Shown here: piece by piece, positions 1-10,690 of the stretch
How positions within the stretch are numbered: position 1 is the stretch's first letter
Layout of the letters: each line of letters opens with the position of its first letter
NCBI GenBank assembly: GCA_037576215.1
Contig: JBANDB010000003.1
Coordinates: 3,100,001-3,164,000, forward strand
Source: Armillaria gallica
Lineage: Eukaryota; Basidiomycota; Agaricomycetes; Agaricales; Physalacriaceae
Length of the DNA stretch: 64,000 nt
Direction of reading: 5' to 3'
Program-made: the position numbers and the translations under genes
The notes under the pieces: generated by a model
Seen by the model: only the letters and a program-made list of their open reading frames with translations
Told to the model about the DNA's origin: nothing
The model's database searches: none

Positions 1-1310
1 CACTGCTGCACGGCCCCCTCTTTTCTTGCGACTGTAATTCATGAGGTCAAGTTAAACGATTAGAGGGACGAAGGGCGTTGAGAGAGTTATCTCTTACGAT
101 TGACTCACCCAACTTTAAGTATACCACGCGAAATATTCTTTTAGGGCTGGTTGAGGTTGTAAGCATGTCGCGGTGGGTGTCGTACTCGATTCCGTCGACA
201 TATGGCCGTTGATGAACCGACATACAGCCAGATTTTCTCCGAGGATCTGATTGGAGGAGGAAGTAGAAGCAAAGAGGAGTCCCATTTAGGAAAGACCCTA
301 CTATGTTTCACGTGCGAGTCAAACATACAGTACAACTATTTAAAAGTCGTTATCAGCAAGCTTGCGCGGTTTGGGAGTCCTTTCGCTCCTCCGGAAAGAA
401 CCCCCTGACGTCCCTCCCTCCTGCCCACAGCCTTCTTCCGCCTTACTCTCCCCCCCCTTGCCTTCCGACTCTGCTTGCTTCCTTGCCTTTCTTTTCAATA
501 TACCTTCCGCATAGAACGGAGCCCAAAATTCGAGCGTTTGAACGATCAAAGCAAGGTCCTGCATACAGGTCAGCATCCATTCGGAGAAATAGGACCTACG
601 TTAATCAACTCACATTTTGGCGGCATGTGTTCCAGTGTTCACAAGCTTCTTGGTCCTCAGGGTCCGGGGATTGGAGCTCGGTTCGAAATCGATCATGCCA
701 GACCAGCCACAGTTGTGATTGGAATTGAGCATATGCTCGCGGTTTTGTACGAGCACTTCTCTTCACACGGCGGTATTCGAGGAGATAAGGTCGCAGGAAA
801 CGCTTTTGGACTGGAGTGATGGGTGGAAAAGCCGACCTATAGTAGTTCAGGGTAAACCTAGGACTCCATAAAGAATGGCAAGTACTCACATTTTTCTGCT
901 TCAGTTCAAAGTGGTTGTGTTAACGGGGGCTAGTTCTTTCTAGAGTCATCGTTGCTTCTTTTTGAGGGTGAGGAATTCCTGTCAGGTGCATGAAAGTTCT
1001 CTGTTTTGTGTACAGAACAACATCCTCACTTGTGCACAAGTACGACCGGTGGACTAGCAGATGACGGTCATTTCTGTTGGGTGCGTGACAGTTCTCTGTC
1101 TTGTGTACAGAATGACTTCCTGACTGGTGCACAAGTACGACCTGCAGGCTAGCAGATGATGGTCATTTGGCTCATTTCCTGTGCAAACAAGTAGGCTCCC
1201 TGATCTGTGTACAAGTGCTCGCCCTGGTCAGTGCACAAGTACGACCGGCCATTCGGCCAAGGGGTCTTGCCGTGTCGGATGCCGAATCAACTCTTCGTTT
1301 CCCGTCTAGC
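1..1310. other. intergenic, no gene recognised
   Basis: I see no convincing spliced gene here. Open frames are short and overlap on both strands. From about 960 to 1250 there is a degenerate repeat built around TGTGTACAGAA and GTGCACAAGTACGACC. One stretch (GCACAAGTACGACC..CTAGCAGATGA.GGTCATTT) occurs twice, near 1033-1075 and 1128-1172. It belongs to the dispersed TGTGCACA repeat described in the findings. Confidence 0.5.
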
Positions 1311-2095
1311 ATGGTTACGCCCAGGCGCGCCCCCATCGAAGAAGCAGAGCGTCGAGAGGCTCACAACGCCTGCAGCAGACGCAGCTATGCCAAGTAATTT
1401 CATTTTTTAACCTCCTTCCATGATTTTCAATGAATCCCCCAGGAATCGCCTTTCAATCAATCAACGACGTAGAGATACCTATCACCGGCAGAAAACGCAC
1501 CCATCCAAGGCGAACAGGTGAGGAAGATCGCAATATTGCTCTAATGGCACTCCTCTGACAATGTACCAGACCCTTGGAGCCCCTTATTCGGAAAGCTGCG
1601 CGCCTGGTGGACATTGAGGTTAATAGTGGACACTCTCATACTCAGTACGTTATTCCACGCTTCTGCGCCTACTCTCCCTCACAAGTCGGTAGGCGGAGCT
1701 CGGAATTGGCTGAGGCTATGGACCAGGTTGAACGGCTTTCTGCGCGGTTCAGAATAATCACAAGCGGATCCCCAAAACGGCACGCATGCATTATATACAA
1801 GGAATACGCACGGACGATGACCGAGGATCACCCTAAAGGCTGTCGCAGCCTTATCGATAATGCAGTCCTGGAGATCTCATCCCTCGAACAATCCCTTCAA
1901 GAGTACGAGAATGTCATACTCAACTATGCTGGCGTCGGGAAGGAAATGAAGCGGTATCGTTCGGTCTGGGAACCCATACAAAGGTTGGTTTGTTGGTTGG
2001 AAGAGATGCTATGCGAGGCCATGATCAGTCCGGAAGGTTTAAGGGAGAAGTACGACAGACGCGAACTCGCGTTTAGGGCACTCAATCAGGATTGA
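1311..2095 (+). CDS. hypothetical protein, TPEEK/RNR/RRR small family (member A)
   Basis: Three-exon model: 1311-1393, 1443-1517 and 1570-2095, about 227 residues. Both introns are GT-AG and about 50 nt, and all phases agree. The ATG at 1311 is chosen because the first two exons then join into a basic stretch (EEAERREA.., then SYAKNRLSINQRRRDTYH). This aligns with the start of the convergent neighbour (YYVRNRHDISVRRKAIYH). The C-terminus carries EPIQRLVCWLEEMLCEAM, matching the neighbour's EPIGCLVRWLEDIWRAGI. The basic N-terminus could bind nucleic acid, but that is only inference; I recognise no catalytic domain. It stops 14 nt before the stop of the convergent paralogue, which suggests an inverted duplication. 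Related genes start at 31414 and near 41858. Confidence 0.65.
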
Positions 2096-2109
2096 ATTGT
2101 CGTAGCTAC

Positions 2110-2949
2110 TCAAATAAATTCTCTCTGCCACATAAGCCGTTTATTGCCATATGCAAATCTCAACTCCTGAGGACCATCAATACCTGCTCGCCAAATATCC
2201 TCCAGCCAACGAACCAAGCATCCGATCGGCTCTCCTGCCTTCGACAATTTTTTCTGCCGCTCACTGGAACCATCGGCCTGGAATGCCTTGGCAACCACCT
2301 CAGCATAGCTCTTTTGTAGGCGGTACAAGTCATCCAGGGGATCAACAAACAGAGAGAGCTGGCCTTGTCGTCGAGAGTTACTTTTAAAATAAAGTCGCAG
2401 GACAACTTCGACGTAGTCGTGGGGCGTCTTGCCTTTGAGAAGGTCCTCGAACTCTTGCACGATGGCTCTGGCATCTGCACCAAATTTTGGAAACAGATCT
2501 GGAGGAGGTGCAGGCTTGGGCGCAGTAACAGGGCTAAAAATATCCATTATTACCACAGAGAAATAGAAGATATTTGAGAACACAAACACAGATACAACCT
2601 CGTACTGGTTTGTGTTGCGTAATCTCTTGAGGCAAGTGACCAGCTTCGTCTCTACTACAGAAGAGGCTGACTCCTCCGAGTCAATTTTGGGAGCGGGCTC
2701 GCCTGCGATTCTGAAAGTGAAATTATAAAGTGGAATTGTGAATAGACGCAGAGTTCGTTACCCCTGGGGATGATAAATGGCTTTGCGTCGAACAGATATA
2801 TCATGTCTGTTTCTGAGTGGAAACAAATGCCGTCAGGAAACGCCGTAAGATAATTCATCAGGTACATACCTCACATAATAACGTTTACTCTTATCTCTGA
2901 TAGCCTGCCGTTTTTCTGCAGGGGTGCGATATTTTTTCGGTGGTGCCAT
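2110..2949 (-). CDS. hypothetical protein, TPEEK/RNR/RRR small family (member B)
   Basis: Spliced model on the minus strand: 2949-2870, 2812-2762 and 2710-2110. The introns are 57 and 51 nt, GT-AG, with consistent phases. The protein begins MAPPKKYRTPAEKRQAIRDK and continues SKRYYVRNRHDISVRRK, a strongly basic N-terminus, then an acidic/Ser stretch. The C-terminal region has EPIGCLVRWLEDIWRAGIDG followed by PQELRFAY. It is a clear paralogue of the gene at 1311-2095, in tail-to-tail arrangement. A hydrophobic stretch (about SVFVFSNIFYFSVVI) encoded near 2600-2550 may be a further intron rather than protein, because it has intron-like ends. Function unknown. Confidence 0.65.
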
Positions 2950-3674
2950 TCAACGACGTGGGAGGAAAAGGACTTCGTAACGGCTTGATCAAAGTTGCTC
3001 TCATACCCAATTGGCACTTTCGTCTGATCGTCTCACCGTATCATCGTTTGCGTCCCTTCTGCCCTCCTCTTGTATGGTATGTACTCCCAAATATTCTAGA
3101 TGATAATAACTATTGGCGGCAGAGGTTCTCTGAGTGATATGAGGTGGTATACTCCACTGGTACATGCGTAAATCCTAAGCACTATTTACTTCGTCTACCC
3201 TTTCTACCTTGATTTCTGACAATTATTCATACCTCATGAATCACAGGAAACGTCAAGAATGAGACCTGCCACAACGTGAACGCCTACAATCCACTCGGGA
3301 ATTCGTTCATACCTACTGGGGTTTCCGACCATCTTCACAAGGATACGTATCCGTATGTATCAATGTAGCCACCATTCATTCAACTACAATGCCCAGGTTG
3401 TCTTCGCTGATTATGTGATAACCAGCTTGCGTCCGACAGTACTCAGACTCACCTGTAACGTGCTTTCAATAATGGAACTGGACGAGCCCCTATCAATGTA
3501 CCATACCCCACGTGGCTGGGCAAAGGTATTTAAAGTTCCCACCACCGTCTTCCTCTTGCCATCCTTACCACGGCTCGTCTTTCATACGCGATGGTCAGTT
3601 CATTTCTTCTATGTCGACCTCAAGATTTACCCAAAATTTCCTAGTCTCAATCCAAGTACCTACAAACCACGCAT
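2950..3674. other. intergenic between divergent genes
   Basis: This is the spacer between two genes transcribed outward. I see no conserved frame in it. It presumably contains both promoters, but I could not pick a specific TATA element with confidence. Confidence 0.4.
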
Positions 3675-4375
3675 ATGGATGGACTAAAGACAGAGCACAA
3701 TGTAAGTTCCTCGCCACCTCAGTCGATGTAGAAATTTTCCAACCCATTTTGAATATCAGGTGGCTACTCAGTTCACCCGTCAACGCTTGGCGTTCCTTTG
3801 GGATCACATCGATGAATACGTCGACGCGATATACAGCGGCCATGGCGACGCCTGGTTCGATGACATGTTGGGGAAATACATGGCTCAATTTCCGGATGCG
3901 GTGCTCAACAAACGCACATCGGGAGACCGGTTGCATTTCTACAGCATCAAGTCGTTGAAAGATGTACGTTTATATCTTCCCTGGACTTTCTTAAGTACGC
4001 TCACACTGTTGTGTTTAGGATCTGTTAAAATGGATGGACAACCATGGCTGCGCACAGGTAAAGACTGGATACGCCTGCGACAAGGAGTTCAACACGACTC
4101 TCACAAGCACCCGCGAAGTCGCCGCCACTACCATTGAAGAAATGTCTACCGGTGGAAGCGACGTCGCCACTGCTTCTGGCTCCTGCGCGTCAGAGGAAAC
4201 GAGCTCCGTAGATGAGCTGAGCGAAGAGGGCACGGAAACGTTGAGTACTCTTGACGCCCAAATCAAAGAGTTGGAACAGTTGCATGCTAAGCTTCAGGAG
4301 GAGAGAAATGAAGTACGCGCGCGTGCCATTGATATATGGCTTGAGGGAGTTCGTCTCATGATGAACTCGAACTAA
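3675..4375 (+). CDS. hypothetical protein, short W-family member
   Basis: Model: exons 3675-3701, 3760-3963 and 4019-4375, with GT-AG introns of 58 and 55 nt and phases in agreement, giving about 195 residues. The first half contains FTRQRLAFLWDHIDEYVDAI and WFDDMLGKYMAQFP, then LLKWMDNH. This resembles the N-terminal domain of the longer W-family genes at 7165, 29806 (minus) and 39358 (minus), which have GW/W..QYDLL..., an acidic helix, W...P and then a W..NH/W..N motif. The second half is Ser/Glu rich and ends in a probable coiled coil (ELEQLHAKLQEERNEVRARA). It lacks the long Ser/Thr/Pro middle and the WWG C-terminal domain, so it is either a short form or a truncated copy. The ATG at 3675 is the first in frame; further upstream exons are possible. 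Function unknown. Confidence 0.55.
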
Positions 4376-4659
4376 TGGTCAACTCGCTTCGCTAGAATAC
4401 ACTTCTGTACCCGTTTCAAAATGTCATCTTTATCTGTTATATGTTTGACGCACGGAAAAGTTTTACATTTCTTGATGCAGTCGCTTCTTGGTCGCTTCTC
4501 AAGTAAACGTAAGTAAAAATAATTTCATCTGTACATAGTAAGCAGGAGCCCCGCAAAATAGAAATTGGTAAAACGAGGCAGGAAATATTTTATTGAAGTG
4601 TTCCTGTTAATTCACGTCCTCTCGAGAATAGTAATTGATGACCGGAATTGTATGAGAAT

Positions 4660-5215
4660 GGCCTGAGTTGTGCACAAAAGAGCCAAGAAAAAAGAGAATC
4701 ACACTGAGCTGACAGGTAGATCCGCTAGAGAACGCAATTAGAATAGTGGCAACATGTACCAGGAGCCTGAGTTGTGCACAGAAGAGCCAAGAAAAATGAG
4801 AACCGCATGGAGCTGACAGGTAGATCCGCTAAAGTGGGCAGTGGAAACGTGTACAAGGCGCCTGAGTTGTGCACAAAACAGCCAAGAAACGTGTACGATG
4901 CGCCTGAGTTGTGCACCAGCGGGATTGATGGAATCGAGTTTCAAACAAACCGGGCAAATAGATCTGTCAGATTCATATCTGGAGGGCGGGCATTATATAC
5001 AAGCAGCTTGCGTTGTGCACAGAAATGCCAAGAGACCCAAGCTTCTGACCAACTAGATGAAGAAAACTTTCGGAAGTGTGTACGAAGGTGAGGACCATAG
5101 ATAAGTGACTGGCATTGTGCGAAAGTAGAGCAGAATCAGGCAAGCTATGTCCCAGAAATAGCATTGAAATAGTGAACAGCTGTGAAAGCTCCCTGAGTTG
5201 TGCACAACTGGTATT
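4660..5215. repeat. TGTGCACA-centred dispersed repeat cluster
   Basis: At least five near-copies of GCCTGAGTTGTGCAC occur here (about 4663, 4762, 4860, 4900 and a variant near 5010), with another TTGTGCACAACT near 5197. Two copies share about 70 nt of flank (GAGCCAAGAAAAA..GAGCTGACAGGTAGATCCGCTA) at a ~100-nt spacing. The core TTGTGCACAA is a perfect palindrome. There is no coding frame through the block. Confidence 0.6.
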
Positions 5216-6070
5216 GGATGACCCGAAAAACGGGGATCAGTTAAGAGAAGCCATGTGTAGAAGCAAAGAACCCGTATGAGTTCAAGTAGGAGAACAACGT
5301 CGATCATTCACCTGAGAAGAAGTCGCATGTACTATGTAGAAGCCGAAAAGAAGACGAAGCGGTTGAAAATCATCTTCGGATCTTCAGGGGCAGATCAGAC
5401 GTCAAAATGAAAATCGGCGCATCATACGACAATCCTCGTTCAAAATTATACAGAAGAAAAGACAAGTAATATATGCACCTGAGGACCAGGAGGGACAAGG
5501 GAGGGAGGGGTCAAATTCATCCTAGTGATATCTGAATAAGTGCCGAACAATCCACAGAAAGGATTATATTAAGCTACGAGTAAGCTTTTCATCGGGTGTT
5601 GCCACAAAGCCTCAGCTCTGGATCGACTGTAAAATTTAAGATATAATATGTAACAGTCTTTTTCGGCTGCTGCAAGCTGCTGTACTTGAGCTTGTTTAAT
5701 GTCGCCTAGTAAATGTTGCATCAATGTTGCATGGTAACTAATTGCGAGCTCAGATCAAGATAGCGGGACACAAATTGATATTTGGGGGATGGTGGTAGGT
5801 ATGGGACACTTGACAAATTGGGAGTAACTACTATGGGCACTGGATATGAAGAAGGTACAGCGAATCAAGAGAATATCTACAGAGAAAGTATAAAAGTGAA
5901 TTTACATGCCAAGAAAGATGCAAAGATAAATAAAAATGAGTAAAGACCGTGATGAAATGAGCGTGAAAGCGGATGATAAATAAGACAGGATATAAGTCAA
6001 ATTGATTGACACGATGGCTAGCGAAAAAAAATGGTCCAAAAAAGTACGAGAAAAGAAACAAGGTACCCGC
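5216..6070. other. AT-rich intergenic, no gene recognised
   Basis: Both strands carry only short, low-complexity frames. The stretch at 5840-6060 is A-rich on the plus strand and probably contains the 3' flank of the minus-strand gene that ends at 6071. I see no repeat unit or RNA gene. Confidence 0.5.
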
Positions 6071-6835
6071 TCAGTGGAGGACTTCCACAGTGCCCATCGT
6101 CAGAGCCTCATTGAAGGCCTCGCTTGCAGCAGCCTGGTTCGCGTGACGGAAGTAACATGCACGCCCCACCCCAGTAACTAACGGACTGACGGTCTGCCTG
6201 AAAGAAGATGTATCAGATAATTGAAGCAACCTCTTAGTTAGAAATTGAGCTTACCAGCCCTTGAAGACGCCTACGGAAAGGCCTTTGGACACCGTATACC
6301 ACGGTCCATCAGTAGCAGCAGGCGTAGACCCACTGGCAACAGGAGGAGTGGAAGGAGGAGGCAGAGTAGGGGCGCTGACCGTGTCAGCAGACTCGGTGGT
6401 GGGCAAAGCGGCGGGTGCAGGAGTGACAGGAGGCTGAGGCGGGGGGATGATAGAAGCGGCAGTCGCCTGCACCAAGGGTGCCGTAAAAGTTGACGACGGT
6501 CTAACCATGAGTCCATGGGCATGGCTGGCTACCGCCGGACCACGGTGAGATGGTTGGACAGAAGCGGGAATGGCTATAACCGGCACGACATTAGGGAACG
6601 AGCAATTAAAGCAGTAAAAGGACTGGAGATGTCCTTCGACTGTGCTGGGTGACCTAGCGGCGGGGGATTCGGGCATGACCGAGGCTTCGTGGATAGTCGT
6701 TGCATCTAATCAATAAAGAATGCCGTTAATATTAATAATAATAAAAGTCCTTAGAAAATTTGACGTACCACTAGCAGGAGAGATGCCAAGGGCGGCTAGT
6801 GCAGAAGCAAGCTGTTCAGAAGTGAATTGGGACAT
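6071..6835 (-). CDS. RNase H1 N-terminal (viroplasmin-like) domain protein
   Basis: Exons 6835-6769, 6705-6255 and 6197-6071 splice in phase to 214 residues. The N-terminus is a short helical stretch (MSQFTSEQLASALAALGIS). Next come FYCFNC (a CxxC pair), a long Pro/Ala/Thr-rich linker, and a C-terminal domain PWYTVSKGLSVGVFKGWQTV, then SPLVTGV, ACYFRH and EAFNEAL. That is the pattern of the RNase H1 N-terminal/caulimovirus VI fold (aromatic-Y-V-x-KG-x-x-x-G-[IV]-[YF]-x-x-W, then pLV-G and an A-rich helix), which in RNase H1 binds RNA/DNA hybrids or dsRNA. No RNase H catalytic domain follows. It is divergently transcribed from the large W-family gene at 7165, 329 bp away. A paralogue with the same layout starts at 39676. 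Confidence 0.75.
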
Positions 6836-7164
6836 TTTTTTCAAGGCAGATGAGATGCAGATTGGTGATCTTCAAGAGATGTCCCAGCCTAGCTTTATAG
6901 TCGAGCGGAACCCGTCTTTTGTGTACAACTCAGCAACGGGGCTTGTGCACAATTCAATCCCAAAGGGTACAAAAGGTGCACAATCCAGGAGCCTTCATTG
7001 TCCACAAACTCCCCCCCCCGTGCTCCTTCCCGCTGCTCCTCAGTCGATTTCGATTTTTTAGACGCGCGTTGATCAGTCGAACCTATTTTTGGACAAATCG
7101 TGTCATTGGTAAATGTCCACGTGCGCTTTCGTTATCGGTCTAGGCTGACCTATAATGATGTCAG
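6836..7164. promoter_or_regulatory. divergent spacer between RNase H1-N gene and W-family gene
   Basis: This 329-bp gap separates the two outward-facing start codons. It contains TGTGTACAACTCAGC near 6917, CTTGTGCACAATTC near 6940 and GGTGCACAATCC near 6975, so the dispersed TGTGCACA motif lies inside the presumed bidirectional promoter. A CTTTATAG near 6892 could be a TATA-like element for the minus gene. Any regulatory role for the palindromes is inference. Confidence 0.4.
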
Positions 7165-10100
7165 ATGGCTCGGAAAAAAACACAATCCCCGGCAAACGGC
7201 AATGCCCAGTCTCCTAGCGCGACATCGTCTGTGACTTCTGCCATCCCCGATGCGACCGTCCCCACCGCTAATCCCGCCGACCCTCTCGCGCGCAAAAGAA
7301 AAAAAGGCTGGACCAACGACGACCAGTACGACCTGCTGGACGGTTTGATGGACGACTTTCAACAGGCTGCTGCCGATGGAACCTTGCCAGCATTCAAAGC
7401 TATGGTACTGGGTCTTTGGCAGACTCGTTATCCAGAGAGGTTTGGCAAGTACTTCTTGGATCGTGATGGTAAAGTACGCAAGCTTGCTGCTTGCCTGATC
7501 GGCGTAGAGGATTCCGGAAAGGATGCGCCCTTTCCGAAGATGGTGGGGGGTGTCCTGGACCTTGGTCCGGCGCATTGCCTTGACGGTTGTGATTTGGCAG
7601 AGCCCGATGGTGATGAGGAGTGCGGTATGGTTGAGGAGCCGAATCCAGAGATTGTGGAGGTGCGCCTGGCCTTGGGGGATGCCCTTGAAGCTCGACGAAC
7701 GGTCAGTCTGTCTTTTTCTCATGTTATGAACTATAGCTGACATACCTAGCAGAAACTGTATAACTGGTTCGGAAACCACAAGCCCGCTCGTCGCATCAGG
7801 AGGGGAGGAGGACTCACGTGGTTTTCTCTGATTCCCACCCGTGTCCCTCAGCCAATCCACAAGTATTCCAAGATGTATTACGCAGAGCGCGTTCTTCCTC
7901 GTGTCATCGCTGAAGCAAAGGAGCGTGGTGTTGTTCGTAACGACCTTACCCTTGTGAAGGAAATGACGGCACATGCGTGGGCCAACGAGTCGCCAGAGAT
8001 CAAGCAGTCTGTTATGGATGCGATCGAGAAAGACAAGGAGTTGATCGAGAGGTTGAAAGATGGTACATTGGACGTCAATGTGTCGGATGCTGATAAGTGC
8101 ACATTCGTGGTTTTCTGGTTTCTGTACTAGCTGTTACCAACTGTATTTGTTAACAGAATCATCGAGAGCCTTCAATTCGAACTTGGAGCGATTTTTGAAC
8201 ACATCAACAAGTTCACTGATTGGGGGTTTGTCGTTCTAGGTGGGGGTTACGATCCGCGGACTGGCAGGGTTCGAACTACCGCGTAAGTTCCTGTCTTTGA
8301 ACATTTCTTTGGAATATTCTAACATGAAACATGGTTTAGATACAACTATACCTGCCAAGACGCGAATGGCAAGGACTTTATCAAGTCTTTCAACGAGAAT
8401 GCCGCGGCAGGATACATACCTGGCACCATTCCCGGCGACTCCCGCACCTTCTCCGAGTACTTTGGTGTTCCCTTCATGCATCACATGAAGAAAATAACTA
8501 GTAAGTTATCATTATCTACATTTCCCTTTCTTTTAGCTCATATGATTATTTAGAAGAAGCTATTCGTCTCGGCAAGATCAAGGAATCACCGAAGGCAACG
8601 CAGACCATCTCCAAAGGCTCTCTCGATGTTGACCCTGCACATCTTTTCGACGATGCTCCTCCCCTGCCTGAGTTATCGGCACCTGTCCATGATCGCTCCC
8701 AGCCGCAGCAAAACAAGAATTCGGCCACTCTTCCGGTTCTCTCGTCGGCTAGCCCATCAGTGTCCATCAACGTGTCTCCACCACCTGTTTCATCATCCGT
8801 TCCCCAAAACTCGGGGGCCACTTCACAACACCGCTCAATGACACCTCCAAACGGGCTTCCCAACGACGAGCCTCTCTCGTTGGTTACCTTGTCGGTGTCC
8901 ACCAGCATATCTTCGCACTCTATGACGCTTCCGAACAACGAGCCTCTCTCGCCGGTTACCTCATCAGGGTCCACCAGTGTCTCTTCTTCGTCTGTTGCGA
9001 CTTTGGACAATGCCGACAGCACGCCAACATCGTTCGGTATTCTGCCTGGTACTCCCAGTCTCGACGACTTATTCCATGGGTTTGAGCATTGGGATGGGAG
9101 CTCCACTAATGGTGCACCGGGCCCATTGTTGACCCAGTCGAACTCGAATTTACCGGGGATGTACCACTTTTCAAATAATCTCCCTGGGTTGTCGCAGCAA
9201 TTCGACTGCTCAGATTTAGCTGGAATGGATTGGACCAAGATTGACTGGACCGCCGTTACTAACGGAGTTACTGAAAGCTTGCCGCCCGTGCCATCTTCCA
9301 TGCCGATCGACGTGGTGACCTCCACCTCAAACCCAGCATTGCCGCCGACCGGGCCATCGGAATCAATCACAAACGATGTAATCTCTAACTCGCACTCAAG
9401 CTTGCAGTCCGTGCCGCCCGCCATGTCAATCAATGACGTTACCTCCACCTCGCCAGCAACCTCGACAATAACCGATTTGTCTACTACCTCCTCCCAATCC
9501 CCCCCGAAAAGTGCGGTGACCCGAACAGAAGTCCCACCGACCACGTCATCGACCACCTCTGCAGTAACTTCATCCCCGGTGCCACTGCCAGATGTTTCCA
9601 ACGTATCGCGTCCATCCAGGCAGCGAAGACCCGCGGGTCGGAAGGAGGTAACAACTCTCTCTGTGACTGAGAAGGAGCAGGGTCCACCCAGATGGATTGC
9701 TGAGACTGTAGTGCTGCTCACGGAGGATTCTCTCGGCCTGGCATGGGCTGGTCTTCTTGAAAAGTGGCACCAGCTTGAGCGCGACATATGGAGTTCAGAT
9801 TCCGATCCTGTGGTATGATTTCACCATGTTGCTCTGTTACATAAGCTGATATACAATTTTTTCCTAGGGCAAGCTAACGGTGTCGAAGCGGCGCCCACAT
9901 TCTCTTACTTTGTGGCTCGATGGCGCGCGCTATTTTGACCTCCCACCAGATATCCGTGACTACTCTCAATTTGCATCGGAGATGGTCGACTGGTGGAACC
10001 AACTCAATCCTAGCTGGCGACGCTCGTTGACCAGTGACGGTTTGCCTCGATCTGACTATACCAGCAAATCACTGCTTGCACTGCGAAAGGGAGGGCAGTA

Positions 10101-10293
10101 TGGTCTTGTGACCGTTGTCCTTGGCTTATATTGGTGGGGAAAAGGTCGTCAAGCCGAGGATAATTGGCTGGGCATGGTCAATGACGTCGCAAATGTAATT
10201 GACGTTGTTCTTTGTCCAGAACGCAAGCGGACCGGGCAGAAGCGTTCGATTGACAGTAGCCGCGAGGGAAGTGCAAAGCGTGTAAAGGTTTAA
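7165..10293 (+). CDS. large hypothetical protein, full-length W-family member
   Basis: Six exons in phase: 7165-7701, 7753-8096, 8157-8282, 8340-8500, 8554-9812 and 9868-10293, about 950 residues. Order of parts: a Ser/Ala/Pro tail; a first domain (KKGWTNDDQYDLLDGLMDDF, LGLWQTRYPERF); YNWFGNHKPAR; a helical YAERVLP...KEMTAHAW region; a region with FVVLGGGYDPRTG; a long Ser/Thr/Pro-rich disordered middle (roughly residues 440-760); a basic patch SRPSRQRRPAGRK; and a C-terminal domain with MVDWWNQLNPSWRRSL, GQYGLVTVVLGLYWWGKG. The minus-strand gene ending at 27023 has the same C-terminal pattern (WWKVLQPEWRG, ANGLMTVLICLKWWG). I recognise no enzyme motif. The basic tail (ERKRTGQKR...KRVKV) could be a nuclear signal. 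The next gene upstream is the divergent RNase H1-N gene. It is the only complete, uninterrupted W-family copy in the window. Confidence 0.7.
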
Positions 10294-10690
10294 ACGCTTT
10301 TTTTTTTGACGCTTTGGGCGTATTTTCTTGTGTGTGAGTCGCTATTTATCCATGATTCCATTCTTGTTCTGCATTATTTGTATTGCTTGCTGCCGGCCCT
10401 TCTTATGTTGAGTTCTCAAGTATTTTATCTATTTCCCGTCCATCTTACGTTTCTCTTGTATTCTATTGTTATTTACCGTACATATTATAAAGTTCGCGCT
10501 GTATATTGTTATCTCGTCTCTTATTTTACCATAACAAGTAGTCTAAAAAATGTATACCCCCATACATACTCAATGACAGTTTATGTATGGTACTACGGTG
10601 ATGACCACAGTGCGTTGTTGGATTCTCGCTGTGGGAAAACTGAGATTAGAGAACATAAGGGACAAAGGTGATTTGGAAAAGGAAATAGGA
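10294..10690. other. 3' flank of W-family gene
   Basis: T-rich sequence follows the TAA at 10291. It begins with a run of nine Ts at 10300 and probably holds the polyadenylation region. No conserved frame is visible. Confidence 0.4.

Noticed and set aside
6071..6835. Endogenous caulimovirus VI gene
   Set aside because: The domain is also the N-terminal domain of cellular RNase H1, and stand-alone forms are familiar in mushroom genomes. Introns and the CxxC linker fit a host gene, and no other viral genes are nearby.
7150..7974. 274-residue minus-strand frame
   Set aside because: Shadow of the first exons of the W-family gene; no homology to anything recognised.
8546..9787. 413-residue open frame on the minus strand
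   Set aside because: It is antisense to the Ser/Thr/Pro-rich middle exon of the plus-strand W-family gene, whose splicing and homology are convincing. The biased codons of that region open the opposite strand.
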